A DNA stretch of 64,000 nt from CAVYPR01 sp963770505 (GCA_963770505.1 CAVYPR010000003.1:310001-374000); one strand, 5' to 3'; positions 28,511 to 37,962 are shown, counted from the first letter of the stretch. Notes: a model not told the origin generated them from the letters alone. Numbers and translations: made by a program.

Positions 28511-29755
28511 CCCGCTGAGATGGCGACCACCTTCGACTACAAGGTCCGCGACCAGACGGGCAACCTGATCCAGGGCCAGCTCGACGGCGACAGCCTGCCG
28601 GCGGTGGTGGGACGCCTGCGCGACATGGGCTACCTGCCGGTGTCGGTCACCGCACCAGGGCGGCAGGCTCCGCGGCGAGATCGTCATCCCCGGCTTCAGC
28701 GACCGCATCAAGCCCAAGGACGTCGCCGTGTTCACCCGGCAGTTCGCCACCATGGTGGACTCGGGACTGTCGATCAGCCGCTCTTTGGCCGTCCTTTCCA
28801 CCCAGGTCGAGAACAAGTACCTGGGCCAGAAGCTGAAGACCGTGCGCGAGGACATCGAAGCCGGGTCGTCGCTGTCCCAGGCCATGGCCAAGCACCCCAA
28901 GGTCTTCTCCAACCTCTACGTCTCGATGGTCCAGGCCGGCGAGGTCGGTGGCTCCATCGACGTCGTGCTCAAGAACACCGCCAACCAGCTCGAGGCCCAG
29001 GTCGAGCTGAACCGCAAGGTCCGCGGGGCGATGGTCTACCCGATCGTGGTGGTCTCGGTCATCGCCATCATCTTCTTGATCATGATGGTGGTGATCGTCC
29101 CCATCTTCAAGAAGCTGTTCGTCACGCTCGGCGGCCAGCTGCCCCTGCCGACGCGGATCCTGATCACGATCTCGAACACCCTGATCAGCTGGCGCTGCGG
29201 CGTCGTGATCGCCGTCATCATCGGCGGCATCATCACGCTGCGATGGTGGATCAACACCGAGAAGGGCCGCCTCAAATGGGACGCCTTCAAGATGAAGCCA
29301 CCGATCTTCGGCGCCCTCACCCACAAGGCGGTCCTGGCCCGGTTCGCCTCCACCCTGTCGTCCCTGCTGCAGTCGGGGGTCCCGGTCATGGAGGCGCTCG
29401 ACATCGTCGCGTCGGCCTCGGGGAACCAGGTCATGGCCGAGTCGGTGGTCGACATCAAGGCGGCGGTGCGCGAGGGGCGGTCGTTCGCCGACCCCATGAA
29501 GCTCCACGAGATCTTCACCCCGCTCATCGTCCAGATGGTCGAGGTGGGCGAGCAGACCGGTGCCCTCGACGAGATGCTCCAGCGCTCGGCGGACTTCTAC
29601 ATGGGCGAGGTCAACCAGACGGTCGACAACCTGACCTCGATCCTCGAACCGCTGCTCGTCGTGACCATGGGGGCGGTGGTCGGCACCATCATCGTGAGCC
29701 TCTACCTCCCCATGTTCGACTACATCAAGCTCGTCCACTAACCCGGCGGCGGGGG
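28511..29755 (+). repeat. Long direct repeat, copy 1 (pilC region)
   Basis: About 1.25 kb nearly identical to 33860-35106, with about ten scattered base differences plus a short divergent patch and a net 2-nt deletion near 28655. The repeat begins at CCCGCTGAG and ends at TAACCCGGCGGCGGGGG. Confidence 0.95.
28520..29741 (+). pseudogene. pilC: pilC copy 1, frameshifted
   Basis: This copy codes for the same platform protein as pilC2 (33869), but reads TAPGRQAPRRDRH where pilC2 has TANQGAGIRGEIVIP. A net loss of 2 nt near 28655 shifts the frame after about 45 residues. From 28728 the correct frame is open again for 337 residues, with a few substitutions such as TVRED for AVRED and AMAKH for ALAKH. 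A truncated product from an internal ATG is conceivable. PilC is the inner-membrane platform on which PilB and PilT act. The break may be real decay or a sequencing error in a repeated region. Confidence 0.85.
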
Positions 29756-29777
29756 ACACGGGACGAGCAACAGCGCC

Positions 29778-31017
29778 GTGGCTCTTGCTCCAGCACCGCC
29801 CCCGGGGACCCGGCGCCGCGCGTTGAAACTGTTGCGGCGGTGGTGGCCGATACTGCGGTGGTTCATCGGCGTCGGCCTCCTGGTGCTGGCCGTGGAGGCG
29901 CTCAGCAGCCACGGGAGCGAGCTGTCGGGTTTCGGCCAGGTGCTCGCCCACCTCCGCTGGATCTGGCTGGTGCCGGCGGTCCTGGTCGAAGGGGCTTCGC
30001 TGGTGGCCTTCGCCGGTGTCCAATTCCGCCTGCTGGGAGCAGGCGGTCTGATGGCGCCGCCCGGTCCCCTGATTGGGATCACCTTTGCCTCGCAGGCCAT
30101 CACCAACTCCCTCCCCGGCGGTGGGGCCATTGCCGCGGTCTACGGCTTCCGGTGGTACCGGCGGTTGGGTGCCGACGACCCGCTGGCGGCCTGGGCCATG
30201 GTGGGCAGCGCGGTGGCGGCCGGGCTCACGCTGGCCCTGGTTGCGGCCCTCGGACTGGTGCTCGCCACCGGGCTGGGCGCCAGTCTGGACCTGGTCCCGG
30301 TGGTGGCGGGGGTGCTGGCGGTGGGGCTCGCCGCGGGCATCCTCTTCGTCTACGAGCGGCCACTGGCCATCGTGGTGCACTGGGCGTTTCGCGTCTCCCA
30401 GGCGGGTACTCGGGCGTCCGAGCGGCGACCTCCAGGAACACATCGAGCGGGTCGTCAGGCGGGTGACGGTGGTCCGCCTCCACCGCCGGCAGATCGTGGC
30501 AGTCATCGGGTGGGGGATGGCCAATTGGCTGTTCGACTGCTCGTGCTTCGCCCTCTCGTTCCTCATGGTGGGGGCGGGCATCCCGTGGAAGGGGCTTCTC
30601 CTCGCCTACGGAGCCGGGCAGCTGGCGGCCAACCTGCCGATCACCCCCGGAGGGCTTGGCGCGGTGGAGGGCAGCATCACCATCGCTCTGGCCTACTTCG
30701 GGGGGGCGCACGCCAGCACGGTCGACGCGGTGCTGGTGTACCGCCTCATCAGCTTCTGGGGCGTCCTCGTCGTCGGTTGGTCGGCGTGGGCCTGGGGGGC
30801 GATGGGAGTGCGTCGGGGGCGCTGGCCACGCTACGCGATGGCCGCGCCGGCGGACCCGGCGGTGGAGGAGGCCGCGGCCACCGAGTTGTCCCTGGCAGCC
30901 GAGGAGTCCGACGACCCATCCGCAGCAGCGGGCGGTGAGCGAGGCGGGAGGGAGAACATCGAGATCGGCTCCGAGAGGTCCGTCACCGGCCGGGGCAGCG
31001 TGGAGGTGGGGACATGA
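29778..31017 (+). CDS. Lysylphosphatidylglycerol synthase-type transmembrane protein, flippase-like (one frameshift)
   Basis: About 410 residues once repaired, with roughly seven or eight membrane helices. The signature is FASQAITNSLPGGGAIAAVYG (about residues 98-118) and the later NLPITPGGLGAVEGSITIAL. These are typical of the UPF0104/LPG-synthase TM family, which moves lipids or lipid-linked sugars across the membrane. The frame changes near 30410; removing one base joins AFRVSQ to RVLGRPSGDLQEHIERVV. The C-terminal tail is cytoplasmic, acidic and disordered. It overlaps the lipoprotein gene (ATGA at 31014). It sits between the two pilC copies, but a direct pilus role is not evident. Confidence 0.82.
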
Positions 31018-31481
31018 AGGGCACTGGAGCACACGGTCGACTGCGGCGCACGGTGGCGGCAGGGGCGGTGGTGGCCGCACTCGCGCTGGGCGGCACGCTG
31101 GTGGGGGGTTGCACTGCGGGTCGCAGCGAGCTGGGGACGGGCAGCAGCAGCTGCTACGAGGCCCTGCCGAAGGCCGTGTCTGCGGTCCACGGGGCAGGGA
31201 CCCTCAAGGGGGTGAGCCTGGTGAGCGTCGGCACGCTCCGCCGCTTCGAGACCCGTCTCTACGACGCGGCTCGTGCCGCCCCGGGGCCGCGACCGGCGAA
31301 GGTCTGCCTGGTGGCGTTCTCCGGCTTCTTCACGGCTTCACGAGTGGACAAGCCCATCGGCCGCCTCCATGGCACCCTCGCCGTCGTCGAGCTCGGCTCC
31401 CCCGGCAACCGCCTGCTGGCGACGCTGATCGTGGCGCGGCCCCCGCTGCCCTTCGGCCACAACCACATCGGGCTGTTCTGA
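31014..31481 (+). CDS. Small secreted lipoprotein, unknown function
   Basis: The 155-residue product has a basic N-terminus, a hydrophobic run and the lipobox TLVGGC with the lipid cysteine at about residue 33. Cleavage leaves a compact domain of about 120 residues containing two further cysteines (SSCYEAL and KVCLVAF) that could pair. RPPLPFGHNHIGLF closes the protein. I do not recognise a family. The ATG overlaps the stop of the flippase-like gene, so the two are translationally coupled and probably function together at the cell surface. Confidence 0.75.
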   Translation: MKGTGAHGRLRRTVAAGAVVAALALGGTLVGGCTAGRSELGTGSSSCYEALPKAVSAVHGAGTLKGVSLVSVGTLRRFETRLYDAARAAPGPRPAKVCLVAFSGFFTASRVDKPIGRLHGTLAVVELGSPGNRLLATLIVARPPLPFGHNHIGLF

Positions 31482-32035
31482 GCCTCTGCTACCGGCCCCC
31501 GGTCCCGGCGGACGCGGGAACGGCCATGGGGCCCATATGCGAGTTGCCGTCGGTCAAGCGGGCGTTCGGGAACCCGAACTCCGGCCCTTCCCGGCGTCAC
31601 TTCATCGAGGGGCAGCCGACTACCAGAGGCCGGGTTCTCACTCGCGAACTGGGAGAACCGCACGTGTCACTTGGCAAAAGAGACCGTTGCAACCGCCGCG
31701 GCGCGCTGGTATCGTGACAGTCGATCGGTAGCCAAAGGTTGGCATCGACGACAAGGGCAAACCCTCCGCGAGGGGGGGACGCAAAGTCACGGGACTCAAC
31801 GAGTCAGCCGGACCGCCGAATCGGACAACAAGCGAGATGGGCTTGCTACACGGTCGGCGTTGTCGGGCTGCTCACCACGAGCAGGGGGAATGCGCCACAT
31901 GCAGAACCAGAGCTCTTGGGAGCTTGTCGGCCCCGCAGAGCGTCGGGGATGCGACGTCGGCCCGGGTACGGGCGCCTCTGGTCGCGCCACGGCTCTAGGA
32001 CCCCACACCGCCGCTCGCGTGCGGGATGTCGCCCG
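31482..32035 (+). other. Long 5' leader region holding the riboswitch, no gene
   Basis: This 554-nt stretch contains the c-di-GMP aptamer (31744-31822) and then about 210 nt before the MshEN-PilT start. The second part can form several GC-rich hairpins, for example AGCTC/GAGCT near 31910-31925. It has no clear terminator U-tract, so an antiterminator or ribosome-binding-site type of control cannot be assigned. Confidence 0.6.
31744..31822 (+). promoter_or_regulatory. Cyclic-di-GMP-I (GEMM) riboswitch aptamer
   Basis: The order of GEMM-I conserved blocks is present: ACAAGGGCAAACC (31751-31763), a C/G-rich stem capped by the GNRA loop GCGA (31768-31771), GGGACGCAAAG (31776-31786), CACGGGACTC paired with GAGTC across AACG, and the tetraloop-receptor side AGCCGGACCGCCGAA (31806-31820). 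The joining GGGCAAA and GACGCAAAG elements make up the ligand pocket in the known structure. It is on the plus strand, about 215 nt upstream of the MshEN-PilT start, so c-di-GMP should control that gene and pilC2. ON or OFF action cannot be read directly. Confidence 0.9.
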
Positions 32036-33867
32036 ATGAGCCCGCTCTCGGCAGCCGCCAGGTCGGAGTGGTCGCGCCAGCTGGTCCGGGCGCTCGTGAC
32101 CGCCGGGTACGCCGGCGAGGAGGATCTCGTCCCGCTGCTGAGCGAGGCGACGCAGACCGGGTCGCAGGTGGGCCCGATGATCATCAGCCGCCAGCTGGTG
32201 CCGGCCCCGGTCGTGGTCTCGATCCTGGCCCAGCTCTCCCGCCTGCCGAAGGTCGACCTCGACACCAACGAGCCGACAGCCTCCCTGATCGAGCTCATCC
32301 CGGCACCCCATGGGCGGGACTTCCAAGCGCTGCCTCTGCAGCTCGTCGGGCAGCAGGTCGTGGTGGCCTTCTCCGAGCCCCCCGACCCCACCGACGTGCG
32401 TGCCTTGAGCGAGCTCATCGGCTACGAGATCGTCCCGGTGCTGGGCGATCCGCTCTTCATCCAGCGCAGGCTGAGCACGCCCAACGGCAGCCACGCCGCA
32501 CCGCTCGAGGAGAGACCCGGGCCGCAGGACAGCTTCGAGCCGCCCGCCCCGTCGTCACCGGCGGCACGCGGTCAACGATGCCCCGCCGCCGCCCACGGCC
32601 AATGGCACGACAACCAACGGCTCGGGAGCCCTTCACGGCTCCAACGGCTCCCACGGGTCGAACGGCTCCAACGGCTCCAACGGCTCGGTCGGCATCACGA
32701 TGCACGAGTCGGACGAGATGCCCCTGCACGTGGACGAGCTCCTGCGCTACGCGGTGGGCGTCGGGGCCTCGGACCTCCACCTGTCGACCAGCATGCCGCC
32801 GACGCTTCGGCTGCACGGTGCATTGCGGGCGATGGAGGAGGTCCCGCCGCTCGACAACAACACGCTGCGCGACCTGATCTTCGGCATCCTCCCTCAGATC
32901 CAGCGCGAGCGGTTCGAGGCCGACCATGAGCTCGACACCTCGCACACCATCGCCGGCGTGGGCAGGTTCCGAGTGAACGTGTGCTTCGAGCGCGGTTCGA
33001 TCGCCGTGGCCCTGCGACCGATCCCGCACGAGATCCCCGAGTTCCACACCCTGGGGCTCCCCGACACCGTCCGGGCCTTCGCCGAGCTCCGACGGGGCCT
33101 GGTGCTGGTGACCGGACCCACCGGTTCGGGAAAGTCGACCTCTCTGGCGTCGCTGGTCGACATCATCAACCAGACCAAGCCGCTGCACATCGTGACCGTG
33201 GAGGACCCGATCGAGTTCGTCCACGCCCACAAGCGCTCGGTGATCAGCCAGCGCGAGGTTGGTGCGGACACCTCCTCGTTCGCCGAGGCCCTCCGCCGGG
33301 TTCTCCGGCAGGACCCCGACGTCATCCTGGTGGGCGAGCTCCGGGACCTCGAGACGATCTCGACGGCGCTCACCGCCGCCGAGACCGGCCACCTGGTGTT
33401 CGCCACCCTCCACACCCAGGACGCCCCGTCAACCATCGACCGGATCATCGACGTCTTCCCGCCGAACCAGCAGGACCAGATCCGGATCCAGCTCGGCTCG
33501 TCCCTCCAGGGCGTGGTGACCCAGCAGCTGGTGCCCACGGCCGACGGCGGAGGGCGGTGCGTCGCGGCGGAGGTGCTCGTGTGCACCCCGGCCATCCAGA
33601 ACCTGATCCGGGCGGCCAAGACCCACCAGATCTACTCGCTGATGCAGACCGGCGCCCAGTTCGGCATGCAGACCATGGACCAGAGCCTGGCCTCACTGGT
33701 GCGGCGGAAGGTGATCACCCAGGGCGTGGCCCTGGACCGCTGCCGCAGCGAAGATGACTTCCGGAACCACCTGCACGGGCAGAGTGATGACCAGGGGAAG
33801 GCGTGGGACGGTGCGCAGCGAGGGGAACACGGCCCCCGTCGACGTGATCGACGTGGGCGCCCGCTGA
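32036..33867 (+). CDS. MshEN domain fused to canonical PilT retraction ATPase (two frameshifts as sequenced)
   Basis: Residues 1-145 form an MshEN/T2SSE-N module: LVTAGYAGEEDLVPLLSEAT, LSRLPKVDLDTNEPT and YEIVPVLGDPLFIQRRL. MshEN binds c-di-GMP. A low-complexity linker follows (PPPPTANGTT, then repeated HGSNGS units). From 32718 it is a full PilT: GVGASDLHLS, Walker A GPTGSGKSTSLASLVD, LRQDPDVILVGELRD, and the hallmark AIQNLIRAAKTHQI. One extra base near 32571 separates the two halves, and another near 33780 moves the end to the stop at 33867, just before pilC2. I know of no standard PilT with this N-terminal fusion. It lies behind the c-di-GMP riboswitch. Confidence 0.85.
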
Positions 33868-35106
33868 GATGGCGACCACCTTCGACTACAAGGTCCGCGA
33901 CCAGACGGGCAACCTGATCCAGGGCCAGCTCGACGGCGACAGCCTGCCGGCGGTGGTGGGGCGCCTGCGCGACATGGGCTACCTGCCGGTGTCGGTCACC
34001 GCCAACCAGGGGGCCGGCATCCGCGGCGAGATCGTCATCCCCGGCTTCAGCGACCGCATCAAGCCCAAGGACGTCGCCGTGTTCACCCGGCAGTTCGCCA
34101 CCATGGTGGACTCGGGGCTGTCGATCAGCCGCTCGTTGGCCGTCCTTTCCACCCAGGTCGAGAACAAGTACCTGGGCCAGAAGCTGAAGGCCGTGCGCGA
34201 GGACATCGAAGCCGGGTCGTCGCTGTCTCAGGCCCTGGCCAAGCACCCCAAGGTCTTCTCCAACCTCTACGTCTCGATGGTCCAGGCCGGCGAGGTCGGG
34301 GGCTCCATCGACGTCGTGCTCAAGAACACCGCCAACCAGCTCGAGGCCCAGGTCGAGCTGAACCGCAAGGTCCGCGGGGCGATGGTCTACCCGATCGTGG
34401 TGGTCTCGGTCATCGCCATCATCTTCTTGATCATGATGGTGGTGATCGTCCCCATCTTCAAGAAGCTGTTCGTCACGCTCGGCGGCCAGCTGCCCCTGCC
34501 GACGCGGATCCTGATCACGATCTCGAACACCCTGATCAGCTGGCGCTGCGGCGTCGTGATCGCCGTCATCATCGGCGGCATCATCACGCTGCGATGGTGG
34601 ATCAACACCGAGAAGGGCCGCCTCAAATGGGACGCCTTCAAGATGAAGCCACCGATCTTCGGCGCCCTCACCCACAAGGCGGTCCTGGCCCGGTTCGCCT
34701 CCACCCTGTCGTCCCTGCTGCAGTCGGGGGTCCCGGTCATGGAGGCGCTCGACATCGTCGCGTCGGCCTCGGGGAACCAGGTCATGGCCGAGGCGGTGGT
34801 CGACATCAAGGCGGCGGTGCGCGAGGGGCGGTCGTTCGCCGACCCCATGAAGCTCCACGAGATCTTCACCCCGCTCATCATCCAGATGGTCGAGGTGGGC
34901 GAGCAGACCGGTGCCCTCGACGAGATGCTCCAGCGCTCGGCGGACTTCTACATGGGCGAGGTCAACCAGACGGTCGACAACCTGACCTCGATCCTCGAAC
35001 CGCTGCTCGTCGTGACCATGGGGGCGGTGGTCGGCACCATCATCGTGAGCCTCTACCTCCCCATGTTCGACTACATCAAGCTCGTCCACTAACCCGGCGG
35101 CGGGGG
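33860..35106 (+). repeat. Long direct repeat, copy 2 (pilC region)
   Basis: Nearly identical to 28511-29755. Its first bases contain the end of the MshEN-PilT gene and its last bases encode the C-terminus of ctaG on the other strand. This suggests that copy 2 is the original locus and copy 1 the derivative. Confidence 0.95.
33869..35092 (+). CDS. pilC: Type IV pilus inner-membrane platform protein PilC
   Basis: The intact 407-residue copy has two tandem T2SSF domains. The first (about 70-195) contains FTRQFATMVDSGLSISRSL, and the second (about 275-400) contains FASTLSSLLQSGVPVMEAL. Membrane helices lie at about 172-195, 220-240 and at the C-terminus. The N-terminal ATPase-contact region begins TTFDYKVRDQTGNLIQGQL. 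It is the rotor or platform for PilB and PilT. It follows the MshEN-PilT stop by 1 nt and shares its riboswitch leader. Its stop codon overlaps that of the convergent ctaG. It is likely the only functional PilC if copy 1 is truly broken. Confidence 0.96.
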   Translation: MATTFDYKVRDQTGNLIQGQLDGDSLPAVVGRLRDMGYLPVSVTANQGAGIRGEIVIPGFSDRIKPKDVAVFTRQFATMVDSGLSISRSLAVLSTQVENKYLGQKLKAVREDIEAGSSLSQALAKHPKVFSNLYVSMVQAGEVGGSIDVVLKNTANQLEAQVELNRKVRGAMVYPIVVVSVIAIIFLIMMVVIVPIFKKLFVTLGGQLPLPTRILITISNTLISWRCGVVIAVIIGGIITLRWWINTEKGRLKWDAFKMKPPIFGALTHKAVLARFASTLSSLLQSGVPVMEALDIVASASGNQVMAEAVVDIKAAVREGRSFADPMKLHEIFTPLIIQMVEVGEQTGALDEMLQRSADFYMGEVNQTVDNLTSILEPLLVVTMGAVVGTIIVSLYLPMFDYIKLVH

Positions 35107-35961
35107 CCCTCGCCGCTGTCGGCGCTCGGCCCTCTGAAGATGGCGCTCCACGTCGACCCAGGTGAGCGGCTGCTCCCCGTCGTCGGGGGGCCGTGTGGGC
35201 TGGGCCCGGCTGACGGCCACGAAGGCCACCGTCCAGAGCACGGCGATGGTGCCCAGCTTGGCCAGGAAGCCAGCCACCTCCTGGTCGGCCAGGGGCGTGA
35301 GGCCCGCCACCCGACCGGGGTGGTCGAAGGGCGGGTACAGGGGGTGGCGGGCCAGGATCCACACCACGGCGAGGAAACTCGGGACGATCGACTGGACGAT
35401 GAGGTACCCGGCGCGGCCCAGGGCCGGCAGCTTCGGGGTGCCCGGTACCGGGGCGAGCACGGGGAGCCACAGCACCACGCCGGCCGCCAGGAGCACCAGG
35501 TCGAGGAGGGCCCGGGCGATCGCCGAGGACGACTCCGCGTCGACGGCCGCCGTGGTCAGCGTCCCCACGAAGACGACGGTGACGACCGCCACGGCCACCG
35601 GGGGCCGGCTGGCCGAGCGGGCCAGCGCGTCGAGGGGTGCCGGCCGGGTGGCGGCTGCGACCACCGGCGGGGGCAGGCCCAGGAGGAGCAGCGGTGGGAC
35701 GGCCAGGGTGAGCAGGAGCCGCTGGACGACCAGCGCGGTGAGCGACCAGTGCGCGGCCAGGTCGGCCACCGGCCAGGTGAGGGCGAGCAGCAGCACGGCC
35801 ATGGCGCCGGCGAAGGAGCGGACCTGCCGCCGGTCGGCAGCGAAGGGCGGCCGGCGGACAATGGCGGCGTAGCCGACCGAGAGCGCCAGCACGGCCCCCC
35901 AGGCCGCGAAGTCGGGGGCGAACGCCCACGGGGAGGTTTTCACGCCGCCGTGGGTGGCCAC
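35089..35961 (-). CDS. Cytochrome c oxidase assembly protein, CtaG (caa3-type) family
   Basis: This 290-residue membrane protein has about seven helices. HWSLTALVVQRLLLTLAVPP and LLLLGLPPPVV match the caa3_CtaG family motif, where a conserved histidine begins the H-x-x-(M/L)...Q(H/R)LL box. Family members help insert copper into haem-copper oxidases, but no oxidase gene is in this window. The GTG start faces pafBC with a 14-nt gap, so promoters overlap. The last five residues (PPPPG) are encoded inside the pilC repeat border. Confidence 0.85.
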   Translation of the reverse strand: MATHGGVKTSPWAFAPDFAAWGAVLALSVGYAAIVRRPPFAADRRQVRSFAGAMAVLLLALTWPVADLAAHWSLTALVVQRLLLTLAVPPLLLLGLPPPVVAAATRPAPLDALARSASRPPVAVAVVTVVFVGTLTTAAVDAESSSAIARALLDLVLLAAGVVLWLPVLAPVPGTPKLPALGRAGYLIVQSIVPSFLAVVWILARHPLYPPFDHPGRVAGLTPLADQEVAGFLAKLGTIAVLWTVAFVAVSRAQPTRPPDDGEQPLTWVDVERHLQRAERRQRRGPPPPG

Positions 35962-35962
35962 C

Positions 35963-35968
35963 TACGCT
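35963..35968 (+). promoter_or_regulatory. -10 box for leaderless pafBC mRNA
   Basis: TACGCT ends 7 nt before the GTG at 35976 in the very short divergent gap with ctaG, leaving no room for a leader. Confidence 0.5.
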
Positions 35969-35975
35969 GTCGGCG

Positions 35976-37958
35976 GTGGCCACCCTCGACCGCCTCGAAC
36001 GGCTGACCGACCTGGTCCTGGTCCTGCTCCACGCACGTCGCCCGCTCACCCTCGACGAGATCGCCCGGGAGGTCCCCGGCTACCCCGAGAGCCACGACGC
36101 GCGCCGACAGGCCTTCGAACGCGACAAGCGGCTCCTGCGCGACGAGGGGGTCCCGGTCGTCACCGAGGCCGTCACCGGCCACGAGCAGTTCGGCTACCGG
36201 ATCAGCCCCGACGCCTTCTACCTGCCCGACCTCGGCCTCACCCCCGAGGAGCAGGCCGCCCTCCATCTCGCCGTCGCCGGCGTGCACCTGGGCGATCCTA
36301 GCGGCCGGGACGCCCTGCTCAAGCTGGGTGCGAGCGGGGTGGCCGAGGCCCGGCCCGTGGCCGCCCTGGTGCCGCCGCCTGCCCTGGTGCCGCTGTTCGA
36401 CGCGGTGCGGTCGGGGGCCGAGGTCGCCTTCACCTACCACGCCGAGCGGCGCGCCGTGGCCCCGGCCGGCCTGTGGTTCCGGGGCGGCCGGTGGTACTTG
36501 GTCGGGTGGGACCGGGCGAAGGAGGCGTCGCGGACCTTCCGGGTCGACCGGATCGAGGACGTCCCAGTCCCCGGCGCTCCGGGCAGCGGTTCGCTGCCCG
36601 AGGGGTTCGACCCCGAAACCGCCGCACCGGCCGAGCCGTGGCGGCCGGGGGAGGGGGGCGACGACGACGTGCTGCTCGAGGTCGACGCCATCGAGGCGCC
36701 ACGGGTGTGCGAGGAGGTGGGCCCCGAGGCGGTCGTGGAGCAGCGCCACGACGGGTCGGTGCTCCTGCGGCTCGGGGTGACGAGCACCGACGCCATGCGC
36801 TCGTGGGTGCTCGGACTGCTCGACCACGCCGAGGTGGTGGGACCGCCCGACCTGCGGGCCGGGCTGGTGCGGTGGTTGGAGTCCATGGCCCGAGATGAAG
36901 AGGTCACCGCCGAGTCCACCCGCCCGGCGGCGCCGGCGGCCGGCCCGGTGGTCGGTGAACCGCTGCCCGAGGCGCAGCCCGCGCCGGCCGAGGCGTCGCG
37001 GGCCCTGGCGGCCAACGTGCGGCTGCGCCGGCTGCTGGCCGTCGTGGGCTGGCTGGCCACGGTGGGGGAAGCACCGATCTCGGAGGTCTCCCGGAGGTTC
37101 TCCATCCCCGAGGACGAGCTGGTCCGCGAGCTCGAGCTGGCCGCCTGCTGCGGGCTGCCGCCCTACTCGCCGGGGGACCTGCTGGAGATCATCGTGACCA
37201 GCGAGACGGTCGAGGCCAACCTCGGCCGGGAGCTGGCCCGGCCGCGTCGGCTCACGGCCGCCGAGGGCTTCGCCCTGGCCGCGGCCGCCCGCACCATCCT
37301 GGCCGTCCCCGGTGCCGACGAGGACGGCTCGCTGGCCGGCGCGCTGGCCAAGCTTGACGCCGCCCTCGGTGACCGGGAGAAGCTCGTCGTCGACCTCGAC
37401 GCCCCTTCGCTGCTGGCCGACGTCCGCCACGCCACCGACGACCGACGCCAGCTCGAGATCGAGTACCACTCCGCCTCCTCCGACGAGACCACCCGGCGTG
37501 TCGTGGACCCCCTGGCCGTGGTCTCCCTCGACGGCCACTGGTACCTCGACGCCGACTGTCACCGGGCGGGCGGGCTCCGACGGTTCCGGGTGGACCGCAT
37601 CCGGTCGGTGCGCGACCTCGGACCACTCCCCGACGGGGAACGCCCCGACGCCGCCGTGGCACGGAACGCCTTCGTCCCCGGGCCCGGCGCCCTGCCCGTC
37701 CGGCTGGCCCTGGGCCCCGGCGCGGCGTGGGTGGCCGACACCGTCCCGGTGCTCGAGGTGGCGACCGGGACCGGCGTGACGGAGGTGACCCTGGCCGTGG
37801 GCGGGACGGCCTGGCTGGAGCGGCTCCTCCTACAGCTCGGGCCGGGGACCCGGGTGCTCGACCCTCCCGAGCTGCGGGGGGCGGGTGCCGCCGCGGCTCG
37901 CCGGGTGCTCCGACGCTACGCCACCGGCGCTAGCATCGAAGGGCATGAAAGACAATGA
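35976..37958 (+). CDS. pafBC: PafB-PafC fused WYL-domain transcriptional regulator
   Basis: The 660-residue protein is two PafB/PafC-type halves in one chain. Half 1 has an N-terminal winged helix (RLTDLVLVLLHARRPLTLDE) and a WYL domain with GLWFRGGRWYLVGWD (about residue 166) and RTFRVDRI. Half 2 starts near residue 345 (RLRRLLAVVGWLATVGEAPI) with a WYL domain at DPLAVVSLDGHWYLDADC (about 508). In mycobacteria PafB and PafC form a heterodimer that senses single-stranded DNA and activates the RecA-independent DNA-damage response. Fused forms are known in other actinobacteria. The proteasome genes that name the family are not adjacent. Confidence 0.92.
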   Translation: MATLDRLERLTDLVLVLLHARRPLTLDEIAREVPGYPESHDARRQAFERDKRLLRDEGVPVVTEAVTGHEQFGYRISPDAFYLPDLGLTPEEQAALHLAVAGVHLGDPSGRDALLKLGASGVAEARPVAALVPPPALVPLFDAVRSGAEVAFTYHAERRAVAPAGLWFRGGRWYLVGWDRAKEASRTFRVDRIEDVPVPGAPGSGSLPEGFDPETAAPAEPWRPGEGGDDDVLLEVDAIEAPRVCEEVGPEAVVEQRHDGSVLLRLGVTSTDAMRSWVLGLLDHAEVVGPPDLRAGLVRWLESMARDEEVTAESTRPAAPAAGPVVGEPLPEAQPAPAEASRALAANVRLRRLLAVVGWLATVGEAPISEVSRRFSIPEDELVRELELAACCGLPPYSPGDLLEIIVTSETVEANLGRELARPRRLTAAEGFALAAAARTILAVPGADEDGSLAGALAKLDAALGDREKLVVDLDAPSLLADVRHATDDRRQLEIEYHSASSDETTRRVVDPLAVVSLDGHWYLDADCHRAGGLRRFRVDRIRSVRDLGPLPDGERPDAAVARNAFVPGPGALPVRLALGPGAAWVADTVPVLEVATGTGVTEVTLAVGGTAWLERLLLQLGPGTRVLDPPELRGAGAAAARRVLRRYATGASIEGHERQ

Positions 37959-37962
37959 AAAG

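Noticed and set aside
28511..35106. The pilC repeats as ends of a composite transposon
   Set aside because: No transposase, terminal inverted repeats or target duplications are visible; the repeated unit is simply the pilC gene with a few flanking bases.
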